DNA of 64,000 nt from Caballeronia telluris (GTDB lineage: Bacteria > Pseudomonadota > Gammaproteobacteria > Burkholderiales > Burkholderiaceae), in the NCBI RefSeq assembly GCF_001544495.1, contig NZ_FCNZ02000004.1, forward strand, positions 186,001 to 250,000, written 5' to 3'. Position 1 is the stretch's first letter. Every line of letters starts with the position of its first letter. The notes below the pieces were generated by a model. The model did no database searches. It worked only from the letters and a program-made list of their open reading frames with translations, and was not told where the DNA came from. The position numbers were made by a program, and so were the translations under genes. Positions 20,506-29,382 of this stretch are shown one piece after another.

Positions 20506-20607
20506 CGATCATGTTGCGCTTCCGACGAACGGGATATGCCTTGACGCTCTCACGGTCGCAGCCGTCGGCGACATGGTGAGACAGGATCGACGCGCGCTTC
20601 CGGTCAT

Positions 20608-20946
20608 CTACGCGGCAACGAAGACCACCGCGCCGACATCGGCGATCTGCGTAAAGCTCCTGAAAAAGCGGTATGTCTGGTCGCCGACAGTCAGCCGGTT
20701 GACACCGCCCTGCGTCAGTTCGAGGATCTCGTTCGCCACCGCCGCAGTGATGGTCGCGTGGCTCTTCAGTTTCTCGTCCTCGTTCTCAGGATTGCCGAGC
20801 CAGACGGAAAAGACGTCGGGATCGCGACGCATCATGACGACGCCTTTCCCCGTGTCGAGCGATAGTTCGAGGTATCCGACGAGCGTGTGCAGCGCCCCGG
20901 ATGTTTCTTTCAGCGGACCGTCGGCCAAACCAGAACCCGTAGTCAT
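20608..20946 (-). CDS. Conserved hypothetical protein
   Basis: A 112-residue soluble protein (MTTGSGLADGPLKE...). The start at 20946 has ACGGAG about 7 bases upstream, better than the upstream in-frame ATG at 20997. No recognised domain; strand-helix mix with SVWLGNPENEDEKLKSHATIT in the middle. It lies 63 bases downstream of the zinc-ribbon protein gene on the same strand and may share its transcript. Confidence 0.55.
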   Translation of the reverse strand: MTTGSGLADGPLKETSGALHTLVGYLELSLDTGKGVVMMRRDPDVFSVWLGNPENEDEKLKSHATITAAVANEILELTQGGVNRLTVGDQTYRFFRSFTQIADVGAVVFVAA

Positions 20947-21009
20947 GCTAGCTCCGTCGTCTATGCCTGCCTGAGTTTTTGCGAGCAATCGCTGCATCGC
21001 GCCTGAACA

Positions 21010-22023
21010 TCACTGGCTCGCGGCAACCGGGCGCGCGGGCGTCGGCGCGACGCTTCTCGACGGCGCGGGCCGCGTGTTCCTCGCCCACCGAAGCTGACTC
21101 GTCGCCATCGAGAGCATGACCTGCGACTGCGCGCTGCCCGAATCGAGATCCTTTGCGTGTGCGGCGTTCTGCGCCATGCAGGACCAGTCCTTGCCCGCTT
21201 CGCAGTATCGCGCGCGCTGCAAGGCGGCATCGCGTTCGCGCTCGCGCCGGATCAATTCGTCCGATACCTGCCGACCCTCCGGGCGCGCCTGTACGCCCTG
21301 GCGCAGCCGTTCGAAGCGCTCGCGCGCGTCGGTGAGGTCGCCCTGCTTCAGGGAGTAACGCACGCTGTTCACGATGTTCATCTCCGACGCGGTGACGGCA
21401 TTCTTCGCCGGCGGCGTCTCCGCTTTCGGCGCGGGAACAGCGGCAGCGGGCCTGGCGGGTGCCGCATCGGTCATCGCGGAAGTAACCGTGCCGGCAGCTT
21501 CCGGCGAAGCAGAGTCCGCAATCGATTCGCCGCCGGCATTGCCCGCTGCCGTTGCGGGTGTGGAAGTGGGACGCGCGTGCGTGGCCGTCTGCGGTGGCGC
21601 GTTCGCTGCGGCGACGGCAGGCGGCGCGACGACCGCACCGGAATCGTAACCGCGCTGCGATTCGATTTCCGGTTGCAGCGCCTGCTGCGGCTGCGGACTT
21701 TCGTGACGAAAGTAAACAGTGATGAACAAGGCCGCGCCCAGAACGGCGAGCACATAGGGCCACACAGGCTTGCGTTCCGGACGATCGCCGTCGAAAGGAA
21801 AAAACACGCCGCCGCCCGAATCCGGATGCGACCGTTCGGCACGGGGACGCGGCGCGCGGGTTGCCGGCTGCGTCGCATCCGCGCGGTGTTTCCCCCCGGC
21901 CGCTTCCGACACAGGGACCGTATCGGCACCGCAAATCAGGCAGACGTCGCTGTCCGCGTATCCCGCGGGAAAGCGCTTGCATACAGGGCAGATGCGCCGT
22001 TCCAGAGTGTCAGCGTGGCTCAT
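21010..22023 (-). CDS. Zinc-ribbon membrane-anchored protein
   Basis: A 337-residue protein in four parts. An N-terminal zinc ribbon (CPVCKRFPAGYADSDVCLICG, cysteines near residues 11, 14, 27, 30) is followed by a single transmembrane helix (WPYVLAVLGAALFITVYF near 88-105). Next is a long Ala/Pro/Thr-rich low-complexity linker, and last a helical C-terminus with TPR-like character (SVRYSLKQGDLTDARERFERLRQG near 215-240). The ATG at 22023 is preferred because GGGAG sits 6 bases before it; the ATG at 22029 directly touches that site. The function is unknown. The layout suggests a cytoplasmic metal-binding head and an extracytoplasmic tail. Confidence 0.65.
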   Translation of the reverse strand: MSHADTLERRICPVCKRFPAGYADSDVCLICGADTVPVSEAAGGKHRADATQPATRAPRPRAERSHPDSGGGVFFPFDGDRPERKPVWPYVLAVLGAALFITVYFRHESPQPQQALQPEIESQRGYDSGAVVAPPAVAAANAPPQTATHARPTSTPATAAGNAGGESIADSASPEAAGTVTSAMTDAAPARPAAAVPAPKAETPPAKNAVTASEMNIVNSVRYSLKQGDLTDARERFERLRQGVQARPEGRQVSDELIRRERERDAALQRARYCEAGKDWSCMAQNAAHAKDLDSGSAQSQVMLSMATSQLRWARNTRPAPSRSVAPTPARPVAASQ

Positions 22024-22570
22024 CTTCATCTCCCGGTCGTTCGTAAAAAAACACCGCCGTGTGGGAGTACCCGGTGGCAGCACTGCAGGTCATCGCCTGA
22101 AAGACCGTACCGCCTTCGCATGCAAGGCATGGCGACTGGACGTGCGGGCGGCGATGCCGGTTATTCGGTTGTTTTCGGGCGAGCATCGAGGCTCGCGGAT
22201 TCGCGCGTGGCCGCGCGGCGGATCGCACCCGAGGCGAACGCGTGACGAGACAAAGGCAGTCGGTTGCGAAGCATGGCGCGATGCGTTCCGCCCGGTGTCG
22301 CGCCAGAAAGGTCCGGCGTGCTGCGCGCGGAGGCGAATTTCGACGAAATCCGTGTGCGATCGATGCGGCCCCGAAAAAGAACCGACTGATGCCAAAGATT
22401 ACCATTTGCACGGGGTCGCCGTCGGATTCGGCCGGACGCGACGACATCGGCGGCGCGTGTTTTTGTCGCGCGTGACTAGCGCTTTCTGGCGAGGCACGAC
22501 GATTGCAGTGAAGGTCATGCGGGTCGCATCGCACTGAATGCGACTCCTATCCACACTCAAGGAGATGACC
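22024..22570. other. Divergent intergenic stretch, no gene seen
   Basis: 547 bases between two divergently transcribed genes. Several frames are open but all have the arginine-rich composition of chance high-GC translation and no ribosome sites. No clear promoter, RNA or repeat stands out. Confidence 0.4.
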
Positions 22571-22873
22571 ATGAAACTCGCTACGAAGGCAACACAAGGC
22601 CTGCTGATATCGGCGCTCATCCTCGGCCTGTCCGGAGGCGCGTATGCGCAGGCCGGCGGCGGCGGTGGCGCGGGCGGCGGCACCGCGGGCGGCAACGGCG
22701 CGGGCCAGGGCGGCACCGGCATGAGCACGCCGAACGCGAATGGCGAAACCGGCGCGAACTCCAACGCAACCGGCGGCAACTCGATGGGTTCGTCGAAGTC
22801 CGGCATGTCGCACAAGAAGACGCAGAAGAAGGGCGCGTCGACGATGGACGCGCCGGCTTCCGGCAGTCAGTAA
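22571..22873 (+). CDS. Small secreted glycine-rich protein
   Basis: A 100-residue protein with a signal peptide (about residues 1-26, ending GAYAQ), then a glycine/asparagine-rich low-complexity body (GGGGGAGGGTAGGNGAG) and a basic-Ser tail (SKSGMSHKKTQKKG). AAGGAG lies 7 bases before the ATG. Similar short proteins are common in Burkholderiaceae envelopes and have no assigned function. The very strong ribosome site suggests high expression. Confidence 0.7.
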   Translation: MKLATKATQGLLISALILGLSGGAYAQAGGGGGAGGGTAGGNGAGQGGTGMSTPNANGETGANSNATGGNSMGSSKSGMSHKKTQKKGASTMDAPASGSQ

Positions 22874-23055
22874 GCGCCTGCGGGCTTTGCACCGGCAAAG
22901 CCCATGACCGTATGAAGCGGCCGGACCGGGTTCCGGCCGCTTCCATTGCATCCCGCACACGGGCCCGGACCGTTCCGCTTTACAATGACGCCGCATCACA
23001 CCCTCGCGGACCGCGCTTGCGGGAACGGGGCGCCCCTCTCTTCGTCGAACCGGCA

Positions 23056-23910
23056 ATGGTCACTGAAACATCTTCATCGGAATCGCTCGCCGTCGCGGAG
23101 CGCGTGCGCGAACTCATGAGCCGCCATGGCATCGGCAAGCGGCAGCAGACCGCCGAGCTATGCCGCATCCTCGACCTCAGTTTCTCGCAGGGCCATCGCA
23201 AGCTGCGCGGCAACAGTCCGTGGACGCTCACGCAGATCCGCCGTGTCGCCGATGCGTTCGACGAACCCGCGCTCCAGCTCTTCGATGCAAAAAATGCCAG
23301 CGTCGACGACACCGAAGGCACCGCTCACGACGCCGTCTTCAAGATCGGCTCGGCGGAAATCCCCTGCACGGCGTGGGTCGGCGCGGCGCTCGACGCGGGC
23401 AGCCGTCCCGACTTCATCGTGCAAAAGCTGAACAATCGCTGGCTCGTGACGAAGCACGAGGGCGTGTTGCTGCACGAAGCGTTCGACGTCCACAAGATCG
23501 AGATCCAGCCGCGTCGCGCGGACATGGAAAAGCCGGTGATCGCGGTTGTCGACGACGATCAGGCCTCGGCCGACAATCTGCACGACTATCTGGAGTGCAC
23601 GGGTTTCACGGCCATCGCGTTCTACCAGCTCGACACGTTCCTCGAATCGCTGCAGACGCAGGTGTTCGATGCGGTCGTGATCGACTGGCTGTTCGGCGCG
23701 CATACGTCGGCGGGCGCGATTCGCGCGGTGCGCGAATCCGACAACCCGGACGCGCCGGTCTTCGTCCTCACGGGCGAACTCACGACCGGCAAGGCAAGCG
23801 AGTCCGACATCAGCCAGGTGATCCGCGACTACAACGTCGCGTGCTTCGAAAAGCCGGCTCGCCTCGCCATTCTGGTGGCCGATCTCTCCAAGCGCCTGCT
23901 GCGCGCCTGA
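23056..23910 (+). CDS. BetR-type HTH response regulator with C-terminal receiver
   Basis: A 284-residue regulator with inverted layout. The N-terminal BetR DNA-binding domain (VRELMSRHGIGKRQQTAELC, then RILDLSFSQGHRKLRG, about residues 17-52) precedes a linker domain. A receiver domain follows from residue 158, with acidic residues 166-168 (VVDDDQ), phosphoacceptor Asp210 (VVIDWLF) and Lys near 269 (CFEKPARL). It converges, with 16 bases between stops, on a hybrid sensor kinase that carries its own receiver, so the pair probably forms one phosphorelay. The start at 23056 has only a weak ribosome site. Confidence 0.85.
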   Translation: MVTETSSSESLAVAERVRELMSRHGIGKRQQTAELCRILDLSFSQGHRKLRGNSPWTLTQIRRVADAFDEPALQLFDAKNASVDDTEGTAHDAVFKIGSAEIPCTAWVGAALDAGSRPDFIVQKLNNRWLVTKHEGVLLHEAFDVHKIEIQPRRADMEKPVIAVVDDDQASADNLHDYLECTGFTAIAFYQLDTFLESLQTQVFDAVVIDWLFGAHTSAGAIRAVRESDNPDAPVFVLTGELTTGKASESDISQVIRDYNVACFEKPARLAILVADLSKRLLRA

Positions 23911-23926
23911 GCTTGAACACGAGCGT

Positions 23927-25735
23927 TCACGCGATGCGTCGCGTCGCCGATACCGCGCGCGCCACCGCGCCCTTGAGCACCTCGTAGCGCACCGGCTTCA
24001 GCAGGTAATCGAAGAACAGGATCGTCGCGGCCGGATCGACGAGTTCGGGCGCGTAGGCGCTCACCGCGATGATCGGCACGCTCGCGCCGGGCGCGAGCCG
24101 CGCGCGATACTCCTGCGCGAACGAATAGCCGTCCTTGCCGGGCATGTGCAGGTCCGCGAGGATCACGTCGGCCTGATTCGACGCGAGCCAAGCGAGCGCA
24201 CTGTCCACGTCGCCCATGGCGACGGCGGCGTAGCCGAGATGCGTGAGCATTTCCGTGAGCGACTCGCGGATCGATTCGTGGTCGTCGATCACGAGCACGC
24301 GCGACTTCCTGAACGGCGCGCTCTCGGCGGCCTGTTCGCGGCGCTCCGGCAGCCTGTCGGCCGACGCGGCCGGCAGGTTCACGCGAAACGCCGCGCCCTG
24401 CCCGACTTCGCTCGACACCTCGATCCTGCCGCCGAGCAGATCGACGAGTCCGCGCACGACCGCGAGCCCCATGCCCGCGCCGTCGAACCGGCGCGTGCTC
24501 GACGAATCGAGTTGCGTGAACTCCTGGAAGATCAGCGGAAGCTGCTCGCGCGCGATGCCGGGGCCGGTGTCGATCACCGAGATGTCGAGGCGGTCGTCGG
24601 TGCGCTCGAAGCGCACGTCGATCGAACCTGCGTCGGTGTACTTGATCGCGTTGGTGACGAGGTTCGTCACGATCTGCCTGAGACGATGCTGGTCGCTCTC
24701 CATCGGGCCGCGCTGCCCGAGAAACTCGCCGCGTAGTTCGAGGCCCTTTGCCGTCGCGGCCGGCGTGTTCGCATCGACGATGGAATCGAGCAGTTCGAGC
24801 GGATCGAACACCGTCATGCGCAGTTCGAGCTTGCCGGCGCCGAGCCGCGCGTAGTCGGTCAGGTCGCGCATCTGCGCTTCGAGATGACGCGCGCCGGTTT
24901 CCAGACGCTGGATGATCCGGCGGTCCGCGTCCTCGCGCAGGCTCAGGCCCAGCAATTCCACCGACGATACGATCGCATGCAACGGCGTGCGCAGTTCGTG
25001 GCTGATCATGCCGAGGAACGTGTCCTTCGCGACGCTCGCCTCGCGCGCGGCGCGCGTCGCCTGATGTTCGGCCGCGAGTGCGGCGCGCTGCTGCTCGATC
25101 AGGCGCGTGCGCCGGTAGCCGTTCAGGAGCAGCAGCGTGGTCGCCGCCGCCGAGAGCAGCGCGAGGAGGATGCCGCCATAGATCAGATAGCGACGCTTGG
25201 CCTCGAAGTCGCTCACGATGCCTTCGCGCTCGGCCACATCCACCATGCGCCGGCCGTTCGACAGTTCGGTGACCGCCGCGAGGTTCTGCCGCAGCACGCC
25301 CACGATGCGCAACGTGTGCTGCGGGTCTTCCTCGATCGTATCGACATCGGACGAAATCGATTCGATCGCATTTGCCAGCTGGCGCAGGATTTCTTCTTGC
25401 CGGTTGCGCAACGCCTCGTGGGTACCGAGCATCTTCGTGGACCCGGCGACGACGTTGAGCTTCGATTCGACGATCTGGTAGCGCAGGCGGACCGCGCCGG
25501 CGTCCTCGTCGATGCCGCCGCGATACAGCAGCACCTGGTCCGCGAAACGCCCGTAGGCGATCTCCAGTTGCGCGGCGTCCCAGTAGAAACCGTCGTAGGC
25601 CATGACGATCTCATGCGGCGTCTGCTCCACGAGCAGGCCCGTGTAGAGCATGTAGGCGACGGCGCCGATAGGCGGCGCGATCGCGAGCGCGATCAGCGCC
25701 GCGTACCACACGCGCCGGTACCACGGGCGCGTCAT
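23927..25735 (-). CDS. Hybrid sensor histidine kinase
   Basis: A 602-residue inner-membrane kinase. It has TM1 (about 10-32), a mostly helical periplasmic sensor domain (about 33-180), TM2 (about 185-205), a short coiled coil, and a DHp domain with His246 (MISHELRTPLH). The ATPase domain has N-box NLVTNAIKY near 358, DTGPGIA near 389 and GMGLAVV near 421. A C-terminal receiver follows (VIDDHES near 482, phosphoacceptor Asp528 in ADLHMPG, Lys near 583). The start at 25735 forms an ATGA overlap with the upstream sulfite-oxidase-fold gene. The signal is unknown, but that coupled periplasmic protein is a natural co-sensor. Confidence 0.9.
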   Translation of the reverse strand: MTRPWYRRVWYAALIALAIAPPIGAVAYMLYTGLLVEQTPHEIVMAYDGFYWDAAQLEIAYGRFADQVLLYRGGIDEDAGAVRLRYQIVESKLNVVAGSTKMLGTHEALRNRQEEILRQLANAIESISSDVDTIEEDPQHTLRIVGVLRQNLAAVTELSNGRRMVDVAEREGIVSDFEAKRRYLIYGGILLALLSAAATTLLLLNGYRRTRLIEQQRAALAAEHQATRAAREASVAKDTFLGMISHELRTPLHAIVSSVELLGLSLREDADRRIIQRLETGARHLEAQMRDLTDYARLGAGKLELRMTVFDPLELLDSIVDANTPAATAKGLELRGEFLGQRGPMESDQHRLRQIVTNLVTNAIKYTDAGSIDVRFERTDDRLDISVIDTGPGIAREQLPLIFQEFTQLDSSSTRRFDGAGMGLAVVRGLVDLLGGRIEVSSEVGQGAAFRVNLPAASADRLPERREQAAESAPFRKSRVLVIDDHESIRESLTEMLTHLGYAAVAMGDVDSALAWLASNQADVILADLHMPGKDGYSFAQEYRARLAPGASVPIIAVSAYAPELVDPAATILFFDYLLKPVRYEVLKGAVARAVSATRRIA

Positions 25736-26229
25736 TTGAGGATCAGTGCTTTGACCTGCCATACGAATCGGGCGTCGGCGGCCGCGCCCGTCAGTTCCGA
25801 CGGATACGCGTCGCGGGGATAGACGAGAAAGAACGGGCCGAAGTCGCGCACTTCGAGGCGCTTGCCGTTCATCGTGTAGGCGAGGATCGCGCCGTAAGCC
25901 TCGGCGTTGTTCGCGGGCATGCTGACCGTGTAGTCGTCGAGCGTGACGAAGTCGACCGTGCGGCCCGTCGCGCCGACGAGTTTCAGCACGTCGGAAAAAA
26001 GCGGGCCGGTGAAGGTCGACCTGGGCGTCCAGCGCGTCGAGGTGACGATCGTATGCACCGGAAGCTTCAACAGTTCCGCCTCGGAAATGCGATAGACCGT
26101 GTGCGACGCGTCGTTCGTTCTTGAAATTTTTCCCTGCACTTCGAGCGCGAGGGGCGGCGCCGCGCGAGCCAGCGGCGCGCTCGCCAGGAGCAGCCACAGG
26201 GCGGCGATGCGCAAGGTTGGAACCGCCAT
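25732..26229 (-). CDS. Sulfite-oxidase-fold periplasmic protein lacking the Mo-ligand cysteine
   Basis: A 165-residue secreted protein (signal peptide about 1-23, ending PLARA). The mature part has the fold of the molybdopterin-binding (oxidoreductase molybdopterin) domain: SEAELLKLPVHTIVTSTRW, FTGPLFSDVLKLVG, and YGAILAYTMNGKRLEV with FGPFFLVYPRD. The mature protein contains no cysteine at all; the site of the Mo-coordinating Cys reads TSTRWTPRSTFTG. It is therefore unlikely to be a working molybdoenzyme. Its start overlaps the helicase stop (TGATG) and its stop overlaps the kinase start (ATGA). A ligand-binding or accessory sensor role for the kinase is inferred. Confidence 0.8.
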   Translation of the reverse strand: MAVPTLRIAALWLLLASAPLARAAPPLALEVQGKISRTNDASHTVYRISEAELLKLPVHTIVTSTRWTPRSTFTGPLFSDVLKLVGATGRTVDFVTLDDYTVSMPANNAEAYGAILAYTMNGKRLEVRDFGPFFLVYPRDAYPSELTGAAADARFVWQVKALILK

Positions 26230-27866
26230 CAGTGCGCCTCGTCGAACGCCTTCGCGGCGCGCTCCGACGCCACGACGATCAGCTTCATCGTCGCACGCGT
26301 CGCGCCGACGAAGAACTTGCGCGCGGCCTGCTCGTCGAGCGCATCGAAATCGACTTCGGTCAGGATCACGCACGGCGCCGACTGCCCCTTGAAGCGATAG
26401 ATCGATTCGAGCAGCACGTCGCCCTCGCGGTATTCCGGATTGCCGAAGAGATCATAGCCGCCGGTGAAACGGCGCAACCGGTGCGGGCCGAGTTGCTCGA
26501 CCGCGGTCAGCACCGAGCCTTCGCGCCCGCGAAACGACAGCACCGCGATGTCCTGCTTGCGAAAGCCGAGCGAGAGCGCCTGCGTGATCGCGCGCTTGGT
26601 CGCCTCGATCACTTCGTCGACGTGACCGCTTGCGTAGGTCGACATGCTGACCTCGGAGCCGTCGAAGGGACTACCCGCATCGAGCCGCACTTCGTTGCCG
26701 ACGATGCGCCGGATGTACGCGAGCAGATCGCGCGGGCTGCGGTAATTGGTGCTCTCGCGCAGCGTCGTCCAGCCGGGCAGCGGAACGGGCTCGCGAAAGT
26801 ACAGATTCTGCATCGGGTCTTCGAGCCACCACCAGGCGCCCTCGGGCTTCAGAAGCCGCGCGAGCGCATCGACCCACGCCGCGTGAAAATCCTGCCCCTC
26901 GTCGACGATCAACACGTCGAACGTCCAGTGCTCCGGCACCTCGACGTTCGCGAAGCGTTCTTCGAGCGTCGCGAACGCGTTCGGCTGGCTGAAGTCGGGC
27001 GGACTGCCCGCATCGCGCGCAACCGCCGCGCTCAGTTGATGATAGTTGGCGATCTTCGCTTCGGCGGGCGCGACGAGCCGGATGTGATCGGCAAGCGGCC
27101 GGTTGAAGCAGACGTACAGCACGCTCTTGCCCTTCGCGACTGCATCGCGCATGACCTGCACGGCGAGTTGCGTCTTGCCCGAGCCGGCCGTGCCGATCAC
27201 GCGCAGACGGAACGGCTCGAATTCGAGCCGGCGCGCCCAGGTCGCGAGGCCGCCGGACAGGCGCGTGACGAGCATGTCGGCCTGCCCGACGAGCGCGTTC
27301 GTATCGGGCGTGAGCGCGAGTTCGTCGGCGAGGAAGTGATGGATGCGAGCCGACGATTCGAAGCGCGGTTCGTCGGGCGGCAGGATGTCGAGCACGACTG
27401 CGGGCAGCTTGCGCTTGCGGCTCGCGTCGACGATACGGGCGGGCGGCACGCCTGCGATGGAGTCGTCCTTGACCGTGTAGTCGGGGCAGTACAGGAGTTC
27501 TTCGATGCGATAGGTGCCTGCGCCGAACGCCGCGGTGAAGCGCCGATGGAGATTTTCCAGCGTGCGTGCGAGCTGCACGGCGACGTTGCGTTCCTTTTGC
27601 AGATAGACCTTCACCAGCCCGGACGGCGTTTCGCGCAGGAAGCCCGCCTTCTGTTCAATGACGAGCACGCGGCCCGACGGCGCCACGACGACGAAGTCCG
27701 CTTCGCCGAAGACCGAGAACCCCTCGTTGATGCGGGTCCAGTGAACGCCGTGATACACGGTGTAGTCGTCGGGGAGCTGTTCCAGGAGCGACAGCGTCTC
27801 GAGTTCGCGCACGGCGGCGCCGGTCGCTTCGAGATTCTTCCAGTCGTCGGGGACGATGCGGGCCAT
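26229..27866 (-). CDS. NERD-domain nuclease fused to UvrD-like helicase
   Basis: A 545-residue protein. N-terminal NERD-type nuclease domain has the expected PD-(D/E)xK residues: Asp57 in FGEADFVVV and Glu71-x-Lys73 in VIEQKAG. The superfamily 1 helicase part has Walker A GTAGSGKT (225-232), Walker B VDEGQD (321-326) and late motifs NYRSPRDL and FKGQSAPCVILTE followed by FVGATRA. Such proteins occur in DNA repair and in antiviral islands. It is the first gene of a tightly coupled operon with a periplasmic sensor-like protein and a hybrid kinase, an odd partnership. Confidence 0.85.
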   Translation of the reverse strand: MARIVPDDWKNLEATGAAVRELETLSLLEQLPDDYTVYHGVHWTRINEGFSVFGEADFVVVAPSGRVLVIEQKAGFLRETPSGLVKVYLQKERNVAVQLARTLENLHRRFTAAFGAGTYRIEELLYCPDYTVKDDSIAGVPPARIVDASRKRKLPAVVLDILPPDEPRFESSARIHHFLADELALTPDTNALVGQADMLVTRLSGGLATWARRLEFEPFRLRVIGTAGSGKTQLAVQVMRDAVAKGKSVLYVCFNRPLADHIRLVAPAEAKIANYHQLSAAVARDAGSPPDFSQPNAFATLEERFANVEVPEHWTFDVLIVDEGQDFHAAWVDALARLLKPEGAWWWLEDPMQNLYFREPVPLPGWTTLRESTNYRSPRDLLAYIRRIVGNEVRLDAGSPFDGSEVSMSTYASGHVDEVIEATKRAITQALSLGFRKQDIAVLSFRGREGSVLTAVEQLGPHRLRRFTGGYDLFGNPEYREGDVLLESIYRFKGQSAPCVILTEVDFDALDEQAARKFFVGATRATMKLIVVASERAAKAFDEAH

Positions 27867-28013
27867 GCTCAGCCTTTTGTTTGCGCGTCAGCGCATGGGG
27901 TTGGGGAGGGTAGGCGCAATTGTACGCATGACGCTCGGCGGGTCGCGGGTTTTGGACGGTTTGGGCCTCTGTGAAGCGCAAACTCATCGGATCAAGCCGC
28001 CCAACCGCCGCCC

Positions 28014-28685
28014 TCAATCGGCAAAGTCGTACTTCCCCCCACGCGCCAGCGCCCGCTGATACGCATCTCGCGCATGAATGCGTTCGAGGAACGCGCGAAC
28101 ATGGGGAAGCGCCTTGGCCCCGGCGCGATGACTGGCAGCTTCGAGCGGAAAACTCATCTGCACATCGGCGGCGGTGAACGCGTCCCCGACGAACCACGCC
28201 GACTTGGCGAGTTCCGCCTCGACATACCCAAAGTGCAGCTTGAGCTGAGGGTCGATGAAACTGCTTTGCATCGTCTGAGCGATCCGGCGTGCGATGGGCT
28301 TCACGAAAAACGGCATCCGCGCGCTGCCGATACGCAGTGCCACCAGCTTGAGCAGCAGCGGCGGCATCGCCGAGCCTTCCGCATAGTGCATCCAGTAGTT
28401 GTAGCGCACGCGCTCCGGCGTCGCGCCGTGGGGCGGCGCAAAGCGGCCCTTGCCATAACGATCGACCAGATACTCGATGATCGCACCCGACTCGGCGATC
28501 GTGAGACCCTCGTCGGTGATGACCGGCGACTTGCCGAGCGGATGCACCGCACGCAGTTCGGGCGGCGCAAGCATCGTCTTCGGATCGCGTTGATACCGCT
28601 TCAGTTCATACTCGACGCCGAGTTCCTCCAGCATCCAGAGCACACGCTGCGAACGGGAATTGTTGAGATGATGGACAGTGAGCAT
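28014..28685 (-). CDS. Glutathione S-transferase
   Basis: A 223-residue cytosolic GST. The thioredoxin-fold N-terminus (MLTVHHLNNSRSQRVLWMLEELG, short blocks) carries the S-R-S-Q-R catalytic region near residue 10-14. It is followed by HPLGKSPVITDEGLTIAESGAIIEYL (residues 50-75, glutathione-binding ESGAI) and the helical C-terminal domain with SAWFVGDAFTAADVQMSFPLE near 165-185. It conjugates glutathione to electrophiles; the specific substrate is unknown. It is the last clearly chromosomal gene before the prophage; its promoter lies in 28686-28814. Confidence 0.9.
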   Translation of the reverse strand: MLTVHHLNNSRSQRVLWMLEELGVEYELKRYQRDPKTMLAPPELRAVHPLGKSPVITDEGLTIAESGAIIEYLVDRYGKGRFAPPHGATPERVRYNYWMHYAEGSAMPPLLLKLVALRIGSARMPFFVKPIARRIAQTMQSSFIDPQLKLHFGYVEAELAKSAWFVGDAFTAADVQMSFPLEAASHRAGAKALPHVRAFLERIHARDAYQRALARGGKYDFAD

Positions 28686-28814
28686 ATGAATTCGATCTTT
28701 TTCACTCGCTAAACCTTACCAGACGGGGCTTTCGAATCGGAGAAATATCCCTCTCCTAATATTCCGGAAGTGGGATTCCTAATATCCGTGCGTCCCAAAT
28801 GGTGCTTCCACCCG

Positions 28815-28834
28815 CACTGTACGTAAACACAGTA
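28815..28834. promoter_or_regulatory. LexA box 1
   Basis: CTGT-N8-ACAG (28817-28832), the LexA consensus used by gamma- and many betaproteobacteria, with an AT flank on the right. It overlaps a TATAAC at 28833. Confidence 0.65.
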
Positions 28835-28895
28835 TAACGAATGCAACAATGGAAGTGTTCAAGCCGACTCGGAAAGTATCCATGCCACATGGATA

Positions 28896-28915
28896 TACTG
28901 TTCATCCGTACAGTA
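28896..28915. promoter_or_regulatory. LexA box 2
   Basis: TACTGT-N8-ACAGTA, a full 20-base SOS-box core and flanks, 8 bases before the start codon of the next gene and overlapping a TATACT -10-like element. Spacing from box 1 is 81 bases centre to centre. Together they suggest damage-induced expression of the gene at 28923. Confidence 0.75.
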
Positions 28916-28922
28916 TTGAAGG

Positions 28923-29237
28923 ATGATTCCAGACGTGGGAAACGGAGCCGTCGACCTGGGCGATGTCGCTGCGCGAACAACGCACATTGAGGTCGCATGC
29001 ACGAGGTGCGAGCGGAAGGGAAGGTATTTGCTTGCGCGGCTGGTACAGAGGCTTGGCCCTGACTTCCCAATGACGGATCTCGGCGCCGAACTCGCGAGTT
29101 GTCCGAGACGTCAGGCGTCGAGCGCGCACGAGCGATGCGACGTCTACTTCCCTGGCTTGGTACAGGCGATGGGTGGAGCTGGCGAAGGCGCGCGCGTTTC
29201 GAAAGGCGAAGTCAACAATTTCGACGACGCGGATTGA
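28923..29237 (+). CDS. SOS-controlled small CxxC protein
   Basis: A 104-residue soluble protein starting with an ATG just after AAGG and the second LexA box. It has a two-cysteine knuckle (ACTRCERKGRYLLARLV near residues 25-41) and two later cysteines (ELASCPRRQ, HERCDVYFPGL near 60-77), suggesting a single zinc-binding unit. The function is unrecognised. The LexA boxes and its place at the phage/chromosome border make a prophage accessory gene likely, though it could be the last host gene. A terminator follows at 29304. Confidence 0.7.
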   Translation: MIPDVGNGAVDLGDVAARTTHIEVACTRCERKGRYLLARLVQRLGPDFPMTDLGAELASCPRRQASSAHERCDVYFPGLVQAMGGAGEGARVSKGEVNNFDDAD

Positions 29238-29303
29238 GCGCGGCCGCGATGTGCGAGAGTATGTCGACGGGCGCACGCATCCGCGCCCGGCTTTTCGGAT
29301 ATT

Positions 29304-29328
29304 GCCCGGCCGCGCGCCGGGCTTTTTG
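29304..29328 (+). terminator. Intrinsic terminator
   Basis: GCCCGGC (29304-29310), loop CGCGC, GCCGGGC (29316-29322), then five T residues. Ends transcription of the SOS-controlled gene. Confidence 0.8.
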
Positions 29329-29382
29329 CCGGGGCAGTATTTCGTTATGGGAATCTGAGCCGCCGACCGGAACGGTGGCTCG

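Noticed and set aside
28686..28922. tRNA or attachment core at the left prophage border
   Set aside because: No tRNA-like cloverleaf is visible, and without the right end of the prophage no direct repeat can be identified.
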